Assembly (NCBI GenBank): GCA_035537875.1
Contig: DATLLJ010000033.1
Location: 1 to 64,000, forward strand
DNA: 64,000 nt
Reading direction: 5' to 3'
DNA from: DATLLJ01 sp035537875
GTDB taxonomy: Bacteria; Acidobacteriota; Vicinamibacteria; Vicinamibacterales; CAVVIG01
The translations under genes and the position numbers were made by a program. The notes under the pieces are model-generated. The model was not told where the DNA came from, ran no database searches, and worked only from the letters and a program-made list of their open reading frames with translations. Every line of letters starts with the position of its first letter. Within the stretch, counting starts at the first letter, position 1. This document shows, piece after piece, positions 52,966 to 61,912 of the stretch.

Positions 52966-55200
52966 ATGGCATCTGCCCGCGTGCAACCTGGGTCGGCGGA
53001 GTTTTCCGCGATGCTGTGCGCCGGAGCCGTCACGGCGCAGTTCGTCGCCGGAAAGGCGGTGCGGGACGGGCTGTATCTGGCCAACCTCGATGTCACGTCG
53101 CTTCCCGCGATGGTGGTCGTCACATCGGTGGCCTCCATCTTCTTCGTGGCGCTCGTGTCCAGATCCCTGCGACGGGTCGCGCCCGGAGTGTTCGTACCGC
53201 TCGCGTTTGCCATCAGCGCAGTGTTCCTCCTGCTGGAATGGGCGCTCGTGTCCACGACGCCCCGACTCGCAGCTCAGATCGTCTATCTGCACATCTCGGG
53301 TTTTGGGCCGATTCTCGGATCGGGTTTCTGGCTGATCGCATCCGAGCGGTTCGATCCGAGGACGGCGAAGCGGCGTTTCGGCCAGATAGCGGGGACCGGT
53401 ACGCTGGGCGGTCTCGTGGGCGGACTGGTCGCGGAGCGCGTCGGAGCCGTCTTCGGCGCAGAAATCGTCCTCCCTGTGCTCGCTGCGCTCAATGTGCTGT
53501 GCGCCTGGCAGATACGGGGGCTCGCGCGTCCGCTCGAAGCGACGGGCCGATCCCGTTCCATGGAACTGTCACCCGACCTGTCGCCGGAACCGCCGCGATC
53601 CGGCCTTCACGTGTTGGCAGAGGCGCCATACCTGCGCAACCTCGCCGCGCTGGTGCTGCTGGGTACGATCGGAGCGGCGCTCATCGACTACGTGTTCAAG
53701 GCGCAGGCCGTGCTGGCGTTCGGACGCGGCGAGAATCTCGTACGATTCTTCGCGGTCTACTACGCGGGCGTCAGCCTGGTCACGTTCGTCGTTCAGACGT
53801 CATCGAGCCGGGTGGCTCTGGAGAAGCTGGGACTCGCGGCGACGACCGGATCTCCTTCCCTCGCGCTTCTCGTGGCCGGCCTCGGCGGCCTCCTGGCACC
53901 GGGCGTGGAAAGCGCGCTCGTTGCTCGCGGAAGCGAAGCGGTCTTTCGCGGGTCGCTGTTCCGGGCGGCATACGAAGTGTTCTACACGCCGATTCCCGTG
54001 GCCGAAAAGCGGGCGGCGAAGTCCCTGATTGACGTTGGCGTCGATCGTGTCGGTGACGCCGTTGGAGGACTGGCCGTGCGGGCGGCGCTCTTCCTGTCGC
54101 CGGTGCGGCAAGACCCGACGATTCTCATGATGGCCGTGGCCTGTTCGGCGGCGGCGCTGATTGTTGCGAGCCGCCTGAATCGTGGATACATCCAGACTCT
54201 CGAACGGAGTCTGCTGAACCGCGCCGTCGAGCTCGACCTCACGGACGTGGAGGATCTCACCACGCGAACCTCCATGCTCAGGACCATTGCTCGCCGGCCC
54301 CAGATCGACGAGAGCTCGATGGGCATCAAGGTGCCAGCGCCCGGATCGGTCGTGCCGGTCATGTCGGGCGCCGATCTGGAGATGGAAGAGATCGCAGCGC
54401 TCCGATCCCGCGACCGCGATCGGATTCTCGGCGTCTTGGGCCATGCGGGAGGGTTGCCGCCTTCGTTGGTCCCGCATGTCATTCCGCTGCTGGCCTGGGA
54501 CCCGGTGGCCGACGACGCGGTGCGGGCGCTCCGGAAAGTCGCCGACGAACGAGTGGGCGAGCTCACTGATGCGCTCCTGGATCCCAATCAGGCGTTCGCC
54601 GTTCGACGACGGCTGGCGCGGACGCTGTCGGCCGCGACCTCCCAGCGGGCGGTAGACGGGCTCATAATGGGGCTCGACGACCTGCGTTTCGAGGTACGCT
54701 TTCAGTGCGGGCGATCGCTCGGCGCGATTCGGGAGCGGCGTCCGAAACTCCGGATCGACAAAGAGCGGGTGTTCGAAATTGTCTTGCGGGAAGTGGCCGT
54801 CGGGCGTCCCATCTGGGAAAGCCATCGGCTGCTGGATCGGCTCGATCAACCGGAGCAGGAGTCGTTCGTCGACGAGTTCGTCAAGGGCCGCGCGAGTCAG
54901 AGCCTCGCCCACGTGTTCACGCTGCTCTCGCTGGTCCTTCCCACCGAGCCCTTGCAGATTGCTTACCGTGGGCTGCATACCGACGACCAGAATCTCAGGG
55001 GCACGGCGCTCGAATACCTCGAGGGGATGCTGCCGCCGACGATTCGCGAGCGGTTGTGGCCGTTTCTCGAGGACCAGCGGCCGCCCGAACGCGCGACGCG
55101 GGACCGCGACGAAATCCTGGCCGACCTGCTGCGATCGCACGAATCGATCATGTTGAACCTCGACGAGCTCAAACGCCGGTCCGAGGTGACGCGGACATGA
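52966..55200 (+). CDS. Npt (ATP/ADP translocase)-like membrane protein with C-terminal HEAT-like region
   Basis: 744 residues. Residues 10-400 hold about ten to twelve membrane segments with Npt/TLC-like features: AGKAVRDGLYLANLDVTSLP, FGQIAGTGTLGGLVGGLVAE, ALIDYVFKAQAV and KSLIDVGVDRVGDAVGG. From about 440 onward it is soluble, with HEAT-like helical repeats (ALRKVADERVGELTDALLDP, LDDLRFEVRFQCGRSLGAIR). Related proteins exchange nucleotides in intracellular parasites, but free-living homologues with HEAT repeats have no proven substrate. First gene of an eight-gene run to the end of the window. Confidence 0.82.
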   Translation: MASARVQPGSAEFSAMLCAGAVTAQFVAGKAVRDGLYLANLDVTSLPAMVVVTSVASIFFVALVSRSLRRVAPGVFVPLAFAISAVFLLLEWALVSTTPRLAAQIVYLHISGFGPILGSGFWLIASERFDPRTAKRRFGQIAGTGTLGGLVGGLVAERVGAVFGAEIVLPVLAALNVLCAWQIRGLARPLEATGRSRSMELSPDLSPEPPRSGLHVLAEAPYLRNLAALVLLGTIGAALIDYVFKAQAVLAFGRGENLVRFFAVYYAGVSLVTFVVQTSSSRVALEKLGLAATTGSPSLALLVAGLGGLLAPGVESALVARGSEAVFRGSLFRAAYEVFYTPIPVAEKRAAKSLIDVGVDRVGDAVGGLAVRAALFLSPVRQDPTILMMAVACSAAALIVASRLNRGYIQTLERSLLNRAVELDLTDVEDLTTRTSMLRTIARRPQIDESSMGIKVPAPGSVVPVMSGADLEMEEIAALRSRDRDRILGVLGHAGGLPPSLVPHVIPLLAWDPVADDAVRALRKVADERVGELTDALLDPNQAFAVRRRLARTLSAATSQRAVDGLIMGLDDLRFEVRFQCGRSLGAIRERRPKLRIDKERVFEIVLREVAVGRPIWESHRLLDRLDQPEQESFVDEFVKGRASQSLAHVFTLLSLVLPTEPLQIAYRGLHTDDQNLRGTALEYLEGMLPPTIRERLWPFLEDQRPPERATRDRDEILADLLRSHESIMLNLDELKRRSEVTRT

Positions 55201-55204
55201 CCCC

Positions 55205-56845
55205 ATGCCGATGACGAACCACGTCAGGAAGATCGTGCGCCGGCCGGAGACGCACCCCTCCAGCCTGCGCGACAGCACCCTCGCCGGCCGGATGCCCGAG
55301 GAACTGCTGTCCGAGCAGATCCGTCGTCTCGCGCTGTTCAATGCCGTGGGGGCCGCGCTGTGGTCCTACGGTCTGGTGCTGGACACGTTCGTCCTCGGCC
55401 TCGTGAAGCCAGGGGCACCTCGGAACGTCGTAGCAATGACGCTCGAGGTCGTTGCGATCGTGTTTACGACCGCCATGTACGCGTATGTGCGGTACGCGCC
55501 CCACTCGGCAGAAACGAAGCAGACAGTGGGTCTCGTGTCCATGATTCTGAATGCCGCCGGTGTGGCCGTGTTGAATACCTGGGCGACGACGCCGGTTTAC
55601 GGGGCAACGCCGAGCGTCTCGTGGATTGCGGTGTTGATCCTCGTATTTTCGATGATCTCGCCCACCACGCCCCGGCGGATGCTCGCGGCGTCCCTCGTCG
55701 CCGCGTCGATGGATCCGCTGGGCGTCTGGCTCGCATACCTCCTGCTCGGGGTTCCGGCGCCGTCAGCGGTGATGGTCCTGCTTCATTTTCTTCCGAACTA
55801 CATCTGCGCGATCCTGGCGATCGTGCCCGCGCAGATCCTGAACCGCCTCGGCCGGCGCCTGCGCGAGGCCCAGGACCTGGGCAGCTACCGGCTGGTGGAA
55901 CTGCTCGGCCAAGGCGGAATGGGCGAGGTCTGGCGAGCGCAGCATCGGCTGCTCGCGAGGAACGCGGCGGTCAAGCTCGTTCGACCCGAGCTGCTCGGAG
56001 CCGGCGACGAGACCGACGCCAACGTCGTGCTGCGGCGCTTCGAGCGCGAGGCGCAGGCGACGGCGGCCCTCAGTTCGCCTCATACCATCCGAGTGTTCGA
56101 CTACGGCATTACAGACGATGGCACGTTCTACTACGTGATGGAGCTGCTCTCCGGACGGGACCTCGAGTCGCTCGTCAGGGATTTCGGCCCCGTCTCCGCC
56201 GATCGTGTGATCTTCTTGTTGCGCCAGGTGTGCCATTCGCTCGCCGATGCCCACGCTCGTGGCCTGGTGCATCGGGACATCAAGCCGGCCAACATTTATG
56301 CGTGCCGCATGGGACTCGAGTACGACTTCATCAAAGTGCTAGACTTCGGCCTCGTGAAAGTCCACGATCGCAGTTCGACCCAGACCTTGATGACGCTCGA
56401 TGTCCACACGACAGGCACGCCGGCCTACATGGCGCCGGAGATCATCCTGGGCGAGTCGGACGTGGACCGACGAGCCGATGTCTACGCCCTTGGATGCGTG
56501 GCGTACTTCCTTCTGACCGGTCAGCTCGTCTTCGAGGCGGACACGCCGATGAAGATGATGATGCAGCACGTGCAGGCGCGTCCGGTTCCACCGTCTCAGC
56601 GCACCGAATTGCCAGTGCCGCCTGAGCTCGATGCGATCGTCCTCGCGTGTCTCGAGAAAGATCCGAACCGGCGTCCACAGAATGCCGAGGAGCTGCTCGC
56701 CATCGCTTGGGGCTGCACCAGTTGCGAGGGCTGGAGCCAGAAGCGCGCGAAGGCCTGGTGGGAAACCTACCTGCCCGAGATGACGGGGCCGCTCACCCTC
56801 GAGGACGTAGGCCCGCCTCGACGGGAGGAGGTCCACGTTTCATGA
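55205..56845 (+). CDS. Membrane Ser/Thr protein kinase, membrane domain first
   Basis: 546 residues. Residues 40-215 form six membrane segments. The kinase domain (225-500) is intact: glycine loop GQGGMGEVW (235-243), Lys257 in NAAVKLVRPE, HRDIKPAN (catalytic loop, Asp358), DFG at 380-382, GTPAYMAPE activation segment, and DVYALGCVAYFLLTGQLV. Most bacterial Hanks kinases have the kinase first and the membrane segment after it, so this order is unusual, though known in some Acidobacteria and Planctomycetes. It overlaps the downstream Npt-like gene by four bases. Confidence 0.92.
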   Translation: MPMTNHVRKIVRRPETHPSSLRDSTLAGRMPEELLSEQIRRLALFNAVGAALWSYGLVLDTFVLGLVKPGAPRNVVAMTLEVVAIVFTTAMYAYVRYAPHSAETKQTVGLVSMILNAAGVAVLNTWATTPVYGATPSVSWIAVLILVFSMISPTTPRRMLAASLVAASMDPLGVWLAYLLLGVPAPSAVMVLLHFLPNYICAILAIVPAQILNRLGRRLREAQDLGSYRLVELLGQGGMGEVWRAQHRLLARNAAVKLVRPELLGAGDETDANVVLRRFEREAQATAALSSPHTIRVFDYGITDDGTFYYVMELLSGRDLESLVRDFGPVSADRVIFLLRQVCHSLADAHARGLVHRDIKPANIYACRMGLEYDFIKVLDFGLVKVHDRSSTQTLMTLDVHTTGTPAYMAPEIILGESDVDRRADVYALGCVAYFLLTGQLVFEADTPMKMMMQHVQARPVPPSQRTELPVPPELDAIVLACLEKDPNRRPQNAEELLAIAWGCTSCEGWSQKRAKAWWETYLPEMTGPLTLEDVGPPRREEVHVS

Positions 56846-58182
56846 GCGCACCGGCGGAGAGAACCGACAAGAACCTGCTCGAGCGCGCTCTCTCGGTGTT
56901 CACCGAGGTCAGAGCGGGGGAAGGCGTGAGCGCGCTGCTCCTCGCCCTGAACGGATTCTATCTGCTCGCGTTCTACTCGGTGCTGAAGATCGTCCGCGAT
57001 GCCCTGATCCTCAGCGAATCTGGTCCGGTTGCGGCGAGTTACTCCGCCGCCGGCCAGGCGGTGATGCTCCTCATCTTTGTCCCGGCGTATAGCGCCTTCG
57101 CCGCGCGTGTGAGCCGCGTCTGGCTGGTCTGCGGCGTGACCCTGTTCTTCGCGTCACATCTTCTGATCTTTTACCTGGTCGGAACGTCGGGCCTCCGGAT
57201 CGGCATCGCCTTTTACCTGTGGATCGGCGTCTTCAATATGGTCGCCGTGGCTCAGTTCTGGGCGTTTGCCAACGATCTGTACAGCAGCGAGCGAGGCAAG
57301 CGGCTGTTTCCAATCCTCGGCATGGGCGCGAATCTCGGCGCGGTGGCCGGCGCTGCTTCCGCGGCGGTCATGTTCGGGGGTTTCGGCCCCTATTCTCTGA
57401 TGTTGCTCGCCGCGGTGGGACTGCTCGTGCCAGTCGGTCTGACTATCTGGGTGAACCGCCGCGAGCAGGAGATCGGCCAGAGCAAACCCGAGGACAGTGA
57501 ACGCCCGCTGGCCGGCCGCGGCGGATTCCAGCTCGTGTTCAGCGATCGTTATCTGACGTTGATCGCCTTGCTCGTGCTGGTCTTCAGCCTCGTCAATACG
57601 CTGGGCGGGTTCATGCTCAACCGTCTCATCACCGACGAAGCCGCGAGCCGTGTGGCCGCCGGGACGGCGGGGGGGCTCACACAGCGGGAGCTGATCGGCA
57701 CGATGGTGGGCTCGGTGCAGACGTGGGTCAACGCCCTCGCGTTTCTGCTGCAGGCCTTTGCGGTTTCGCGGATATTCAAGTACATCGGGGTCCGCGGCGC
57801 GATGTTCGTTCTGCCCGTGATCGCCCTGGGTGGCTACACGGCCATCGCCCTCCTTCCGGTGTTCAGCATCGTGCGTTGGGCCAAAGTGCTCGAGAACAGC
57901 ACCGACTACTCGGTGCAGAACACAACGCGTCACGCACTCTTTCTGCCGACGAGCCGCCAGGCGAAATACACGGCGAAGCAGGCGATCGATTCGTTCTTCG
58001 TCCGCGCAGGCGACCTGCTGCAGGCCGTCATCGTGTTCGTCGGTGTCCGGATGGCCTTTGGCGTGCCAAGTTACGCGGTCGTCAATCTGATCCTGATCGG
58101 CGTCTGGCTGGCGCTCGCAGTCGGCATCGCACGCGAGCACAAGAAGCTCACGGCCGCCGATACCGAAGAGCGAGCCGCCTGA
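56842..58182 (+). CDS. Second Npt (ATP/ADP translocase)-like membrane protein
   Basis: 446 residues, about twelve membrane segments, no HEAT region. Npt-like features: GFYLLAFYSVLKIVRDALIL, FWAFANDLYSSERGKRLFPI, GMGANLGAVAGAASAA, and VLENSTDYSVQNTTRHALFL followed by SRQAKYTAKQAIDSFFVRAG, which matches the conserved TLC segment. Start ATG overlaps the kinase stop. Together with the 52966 gene it gives two translocase-like proteins around a kinase. Confidence 0.85.
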   Translation: MSAPAERTDKNLLERALSVFTEVRAGEGVSALLLALNGFYLLAFYSVLKIVRDALILSESGPVAASYSAAGQAVMLLIFVPAYSAFAARVSRVWLVCGVTLFFASHLLIFYLVGTSGLRIGIAFYLWIGVFNMVAVAQFWAFANDLYSSERGKRLFPILGMGANLGAVAGAASAAVMFGGFGPYSLMLLAAVGLLVPVGLTIWVNRREQEIGQSKPEDSERPLAGRGGFQLVFSDRYLTLIALLVLVFSLVNTLGGFMLNRLITDEAASRVAAGTAGGLTQRELIGTMVGSVQTWVNALAFLLQAFAVSRIFKYIGVRGAMFVLPVIALGGYTAIALLPVFSIVRWAKVLENSTDYSVQNTTRHALFLPTSRQAKYTAKQAIDSFFVRAGDLLQAVIVFVGVRMAFGVPSYAVVNLILIGVWLALAVGIAREHKKLTAADTEERAA

Positions 58183-58184
58183 GC

Positions 58185-59393
58185 ATGCGGTCGATTTGTG
58201 TGCTTCTTCTCGCGGCGCTCGCCGCGATGGCCCCGTCGGCATCCGCCCAGGAGCCCGCCACGCGCGCCGAGGCGCTCGCCGCCGAGCGGGAGGCCAAAGC
58301 GCAGCAGCTGGAACCGTACCGGCCAGGCGGGTTGGAACAGGGGCTCTTGCGCCTCGAGAACGGCCGGTTCCTGGAGCGGATTCTCAATCCGCCGGTCGGT
58401 CTTTACCCGAAGCTGGGCAGCATTACTCCGGGCAGCGGCTTTTCCATGGGCCCGGGCTATCGAAAGCCCGGATTATTCGGCGGCCACGCCGACTTCAACA
58501 CATTCGCTGCCATCTCGTTTACCAAGTACTGGATGATCGACGCGCGGCTGCTCATGCCGCGGCTGGCGAACGAAACCCTTTTCTTCGATGTCCACGCGCA
58601 GCGCTACGACTTTCCGTCGGAAGTGTTTTTCGGGATCGGGCCCGAATCGAGCCGCGAGAATGACGTCGGGTACGGCTTGCGCAGCTCGGCATTCGGCACC
58701 GGTGGAGGCGTGCGCGCCGCGCCGTGGCTCACCTTCAGCGGCGGCGTCGACTACCTCACCCCGGCCATCAGCCGCCCCGAAGACGAGACGTTCATCGCCG
58801 ACCGGTTCGACGCCATTGAGGTTCCCGGGCTGCTGCGACAGCCAGATTTCGTCCGTTATCAGGCGATCGCCGATCTGAACTACCGTGCGCCGCGTGGCAA
58901 TCCGCGCCGGGGCGGTCGATATCTGCTGACGTATCAGCACTACGACGAACGGGACCTGCAGCGCTACTCCTTCGACCGCGTCGAGGTCGATCTCCAGCAG
59001 TACATTCCGCTGCTCAAAGACCGTCGCGTGCTGGCGCTGAGGTCGTTCGTCTCGATGTCCGACGGGGAGGAGATTCCCTTCTACTATCTCCGAACGCTCG
59101 GCGGCCCCGATGATCTTCGCGGGTTTACCCGCTACCGCTTCCGCGATCGCAACCTGCTGCTGCTGCAGGCGGAGTACCGCTGGGAGATCTTCACGGCCAT
59201 GGACGGCGCCATCTTCTACGACGCGGGCAAAGTCGCTCCCCGGCGCGAGGATCTCAACTTCGACGATCTCGAGTCGGACTACGGCATCGGATTCCGATTC
59301 GGCACGATCAACGGAGTCTTCCTGCGCATTGAGGGTGCGTTCGGCAGCAGCGGCGGCAAGCACTTCATCTTCAGATATGGTCATATCTTCTAG
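58185..59393 (+). CDS. Outer-membrane beta-barrel protein, BamA/Omp85 C-terminal-like
   Basis: 402 residues. Signal peptide (RSICVLLLAALAAMAPSASA), then a predicted 16-strand barrel. The Omp85-family features are DDLRGFTRYRFRDRNLLLLQ (surface-antigen D15 motif, with the RGF-like segment), the amphipathic strands, and a terminal aromatic residue (FRYGHIF) used for insertion. No POTRA domains are visible, so it is a stand-alone barrel. Two bases follow the preceding stop. It overlaps the downstream gene by 17 bases. Confidence 0.87.
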   Translation: MRSICVLLLAALAAMAPSASAQEPATRAEALAAEREAKAQQLEPYRPGGLEQGLLRLENGRFLERILNPPVGLYPKLGSITPGSGFSMGPGYRKPGLFGGHADFNTFAAISFTKYWMIDARLLMPRLANETLFFDVHAQRYDFPSEVFFGIGPESSRENDVGYGLRSSAFGTGGGVRAAPWLTFSGGVDYLTPAISRPEDETFIADRFDAIEVPGLLRQPDFVRYQAIADLNYRAPRGNPRRGGRYLLTYQHYDERDLQRYSFDRVEVDLQQYIPLLKDRRVLALRSFVSMSDGEEIPFYYLRTLGGPDDLRGFTRYRFRDRNLLLLQAEYRWEIFTAMDGAIFYDAGKVAPRREDLNFDDLESDYGIGFRFGTINGVFLRIEGAFGSSGGKHFIFRYGHIF

Positions 59394-61050
59394 ACGGCTG
59401 CGCGTGCGCCCGGCCTGGCTCTGTGCCGCCTTCTTGCTGGCCACTCTGACGAGCCGGGGGGCCGCGCCGCGCTTTTACCCGGACGATCCCATTCAGGTCG
59501 ACAACGACCGCGCCTTCGACGCGAGCAAGGCCGCACCGATCGAGGGCAGCAACGCGTACGACTTCGCGGAGCACACGTTCATCGAGCCCGGCGACCGCCG
59601 CGACGTGCCGGCCATGAACGTCAACACGATGGGCGAGGTGCCCGATTCCTCGTGGTTCACCAATCGAATCGGCCGCCGGCCTCTGTCGATCGAGGAGATC
59701 GTGCGTGGTCCCAACGACCTCGACGCGCTCAACATCGACGGGTGGCCGATCGTGCAGGAAAAGAGCTCGGGCATCACCCCCGGGTATCGCATCGTCGATC
59801 CGTCGGGGAGGCTTTACCAGATCAAGTTCGACCCTCCCGCCAATCCCGAGATGGCGAGCGGCGCCGAAGTGATTGGCGCAGCCTTCTATCATGCGATCGG
59901 CTACAACGTCGTCCAGGGCTACATCGTCGAGGTCGATCCGGAGGAGATCGTCATTGCTCCCACCGCGACGACCGTAGACATGTCCGGTCGCAGGCGGTTG
60001 ATGAGGCGTGAGGACGTCGATAACATCCTGGCGCGAGCGGCACGGCTGCCGAACGGGAAGTATCGGGCCACCGCCAGCCGTTTCGCCGACGGGAAACCGC
60101 TCGGGTACTTCAAGTACTTCGGAACGAGACCCGACGACCCCAACGACATCCACCCCCACGAGCATCGTCGCGAGTTGCGAGGCAGTCGCGTTTTCGCAGC
60201 CTGGCTGAACCACGACGATTCGCGCGGGATCAACTCGCTCGATATGCTGGAAGGAACCTTCATCCGCCACTACATGTTCGACTTCGGGTCGATCATGGGA
60301 AGCGGCAGCACCATCCCGCAGGTGCCGAGGGCGGGCAACGAATACATCCTGGAATGGCGGCCGGCGTTGCTCACGCTCGCGACGCTCGGCGTATACGTCC
60401 GGCCCTGGATCATGGTTGATTACCCGCAGGTCCCGCCGTCGGTCGGCAGGTTCGAAGCGGATTTCTTCGATCCGGTGCTCTGGAGGCCGGAGTACCCCAA
60501 CCCGGCCTTCGACAACATGAGGCCGGACGATGCGTTCTGGGCGGCCCGACTCGTCGCCATGTTTTCCGACGAAGCGATCAGGGCAGTGGTGGCGAAGGCC
60601 CGATACGGCGATCCGGCCGCAACGGATTACGTCGCCGCAACGCTCATCAAGCGGCGGGACAAGGTCTTGAAGGCGTGGCTGACGGAGGTCAATCCGATTG
60701 TGGAGCCCGTGCTCGCAGCCGACGGCGCGCTGAGGTTCGCGAACGCCGCCGTCCGGGCGGGGGTGGCGTCAGCCCCGACATCCTATGCGCTCGAATGGTC
60801 GCGTTTCGACAACCCGACCGGCCAGGTGACCGGAGACAGCGTCGAAATGGAAGTGACCGAGCCGCGAGCGCAGGCGCCTGCCGCCCTCCTCCAGGGCAGC
60901 GAGTTCGTGGCCGTAGCCATCCGGACGAGGCATCCCCAATATCTGCAATGGGAAGCGCCGGTTACCGTCGTGTTCAGGCGTTCGCCCGAAGGGTGGCAGA
61001 GCGTGGGGTTGGAGCGTCATTTTGACCGCGTAAAACCGTCAACGCGATAA
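59377..61050 (+). CDS. Secreted protein with kinase-like residue pattern, unknown function
   Basis: 557 residues from ATG 59377 (17-base overlap with the preceding gene). Signal peptide ends near SRGAA. No family recognised. Residues fit an atypical kinase core: Lys150 in YQIKFDPPANP, Glu164 in SGAEVIGAAFYHAIGY, catalytic Asp280/281 and Asn286 in WLNHDDSRGINSLDM, and Asp302 in MFDFGSIMG (DFG-like). The order K, E, D-N, D and spacing recall CotH, HipA and Fam20-type kinases. The C-terminal 150 residues are mostly beta-rich. Being exported, it would need ATP or another donor outside the cytoplasm. Confidence 0.72.
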   Translation: MVISSRRLRVRPAWLCAAFLLATLTSRGAAPRFYPDDPIQVDNDRAFDASKAAPIEGSNAYDFAEHTFIEPGDRRDVPAMNVNTMGEVPDSSWFTNRIGRRPLSIEEIVRGPNDLDALNIDGWPIVQEKSSGITPGYRIVDPSGRLYQIKFDPPANPEMASGAEVIGAAFYHAIGYNVVQGYIVEVDPEEIVIAPTATTVDMSGRRRLMRREDVDNILARAARLPNGKYRATASRFADGKPLGYFKYFGTRPDDPNDIHPHEHRRELRGSRVFAAWLNHDDSRGINSLDMLEGTFIRHYMFDFGSIMGSGSTIPQVPRAGNEYILEWRPALLTLATLGVYVRPWIMVDYPQVPPSVGRFEADFFDPVLWRPEYPNPAFDNMRPDDAFWAARLVAMFSDEAIRAVVAKARYGDPAATDYVAATLIKRRDKVLKAWLTEVNPIVEPVLAADGALRFANAAVRAGVASAPTSYALEWSRFDNPTGQVTGDSVEMEVTEPRAQAPAALLQGSEFVAVAIRTRHPQYLQWEAPVTVVFRRSPEGWQSVGLERHFDRVKPSTR

Positions 61051-61102
61051 GGGTGTCGAGCTATACTTAATGCTCGGGTTTCAGCAACCTGGAGTTGCCA
61101 AC

Positions 61103-61912
61103 ATGAGCCGACGTTTTCGAGGACTGTTCGCCTGCACGCTTACCCTCGCGGCATCGTTGGCCATCACTCCTCCCGCAGCCGCGCAGAGTTTGCCGGCCAC
61201 GGGCCTGTCACAGCCCGGAGTCGAGACAAGCGTTCCGAGCCTCGAGCGACCCGATGCGATTTTCACGGATCTCTTCAAACAGAGCGCCGGCGATTTTCGA
61301 AACCTGCCGTCCAAAGACAACCTGAAATGGCTCGGCATCGGCGGGTTGGTCGCTGGTCTCGGCGCGGCGATCGACCAGCCGACCAGCAACAACTTCTCTC
61401 AGGCTCGAAGTCTCGACGCTCCGTTTCAGCCGGGTGCGACGATTGGTGGCGCCCGCTTCCAACTCGCGAGTGCTTTGGCGACCTACACCATCGGTCACGC
61501 CATCGGTAATCGCAAGGCGGCCCAGGTGGGCGGCGACCTCCTGCGCGCGCAGATACTGTCGCAGGCGATCACGGCCGGCGTGAAGTGGTCCGTCGGGCGT
61601 ACGCGACCGGACGGCACGATGTATTCGTTCCCCTCAGGGCACTCCTCAGTGACCTTCGCGTCCGCCACGGTGTTGCAGAGGAACTTCGGCTGGAAAGTTG
61701 GAATTCCCGGCTATGCCGTTGCGACCTACGTGGCCGCATCTCGCGTCCAGGAGAAGCGGCACTTCTTCTCTGATGTCGCGTTCGGCGCGGCCGTCGGGAT
61801 TGTTTCCGGCCGCACCGTCACGATCGGCCGCGGCGAAAGCCGCTTCGCACTGGCACCCATGGCGGCGCCGGGTGGCGGCGGCGTGAGCTTCAGCTGGGTT
61901 GGCAATCGCTAA
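61103..61912 (+). CDS. PAP2-family phosphatase
   Basis: 269 residues. Signal peptide (SRRFRGLFACTLTLAASLAI, cleavage after AAA). The three phosphatase motifs are present: KWSVGRTRPDG (KxxxxxxRP), FPSGHSSVT (PSGH) and SRVQEKRHFFSDVAFG (SRxxxxxHxxxD). Unlike classical membrane PAP2, it has few long hydrophobic helices, so it is probably periplasmic or only weakly membrane-bound. Usual substrates are lipid or isoprenoid phosphates, or free phosphate esters. The ATG at 61103 has GGAG nine bases upstream. Confidence 0.9.
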   Translation: MSRRFRGLFACTLTLAASLAITPPAAAQSLPATGLSQPGVETSVPSLERPDAIFTDLFKQSAGDFRNLPSKDNLKWLGIGGLVAGLGAAIDQPTSNNFSQARSLDAPFQPGATIGGARFQLASALATYTIGHAIGNRKAAQVGGDLLRAQILSQAITAGVKWSVGRTRPDGTMYSFPSGHSSVTFASATVLQRNFGWKVGIPGYAVATYVAASRVQEKRHFFSDVAFGAAVGIVSGRTVTIGRGESRFALAPMAAPGGGGVSFSWVGNR

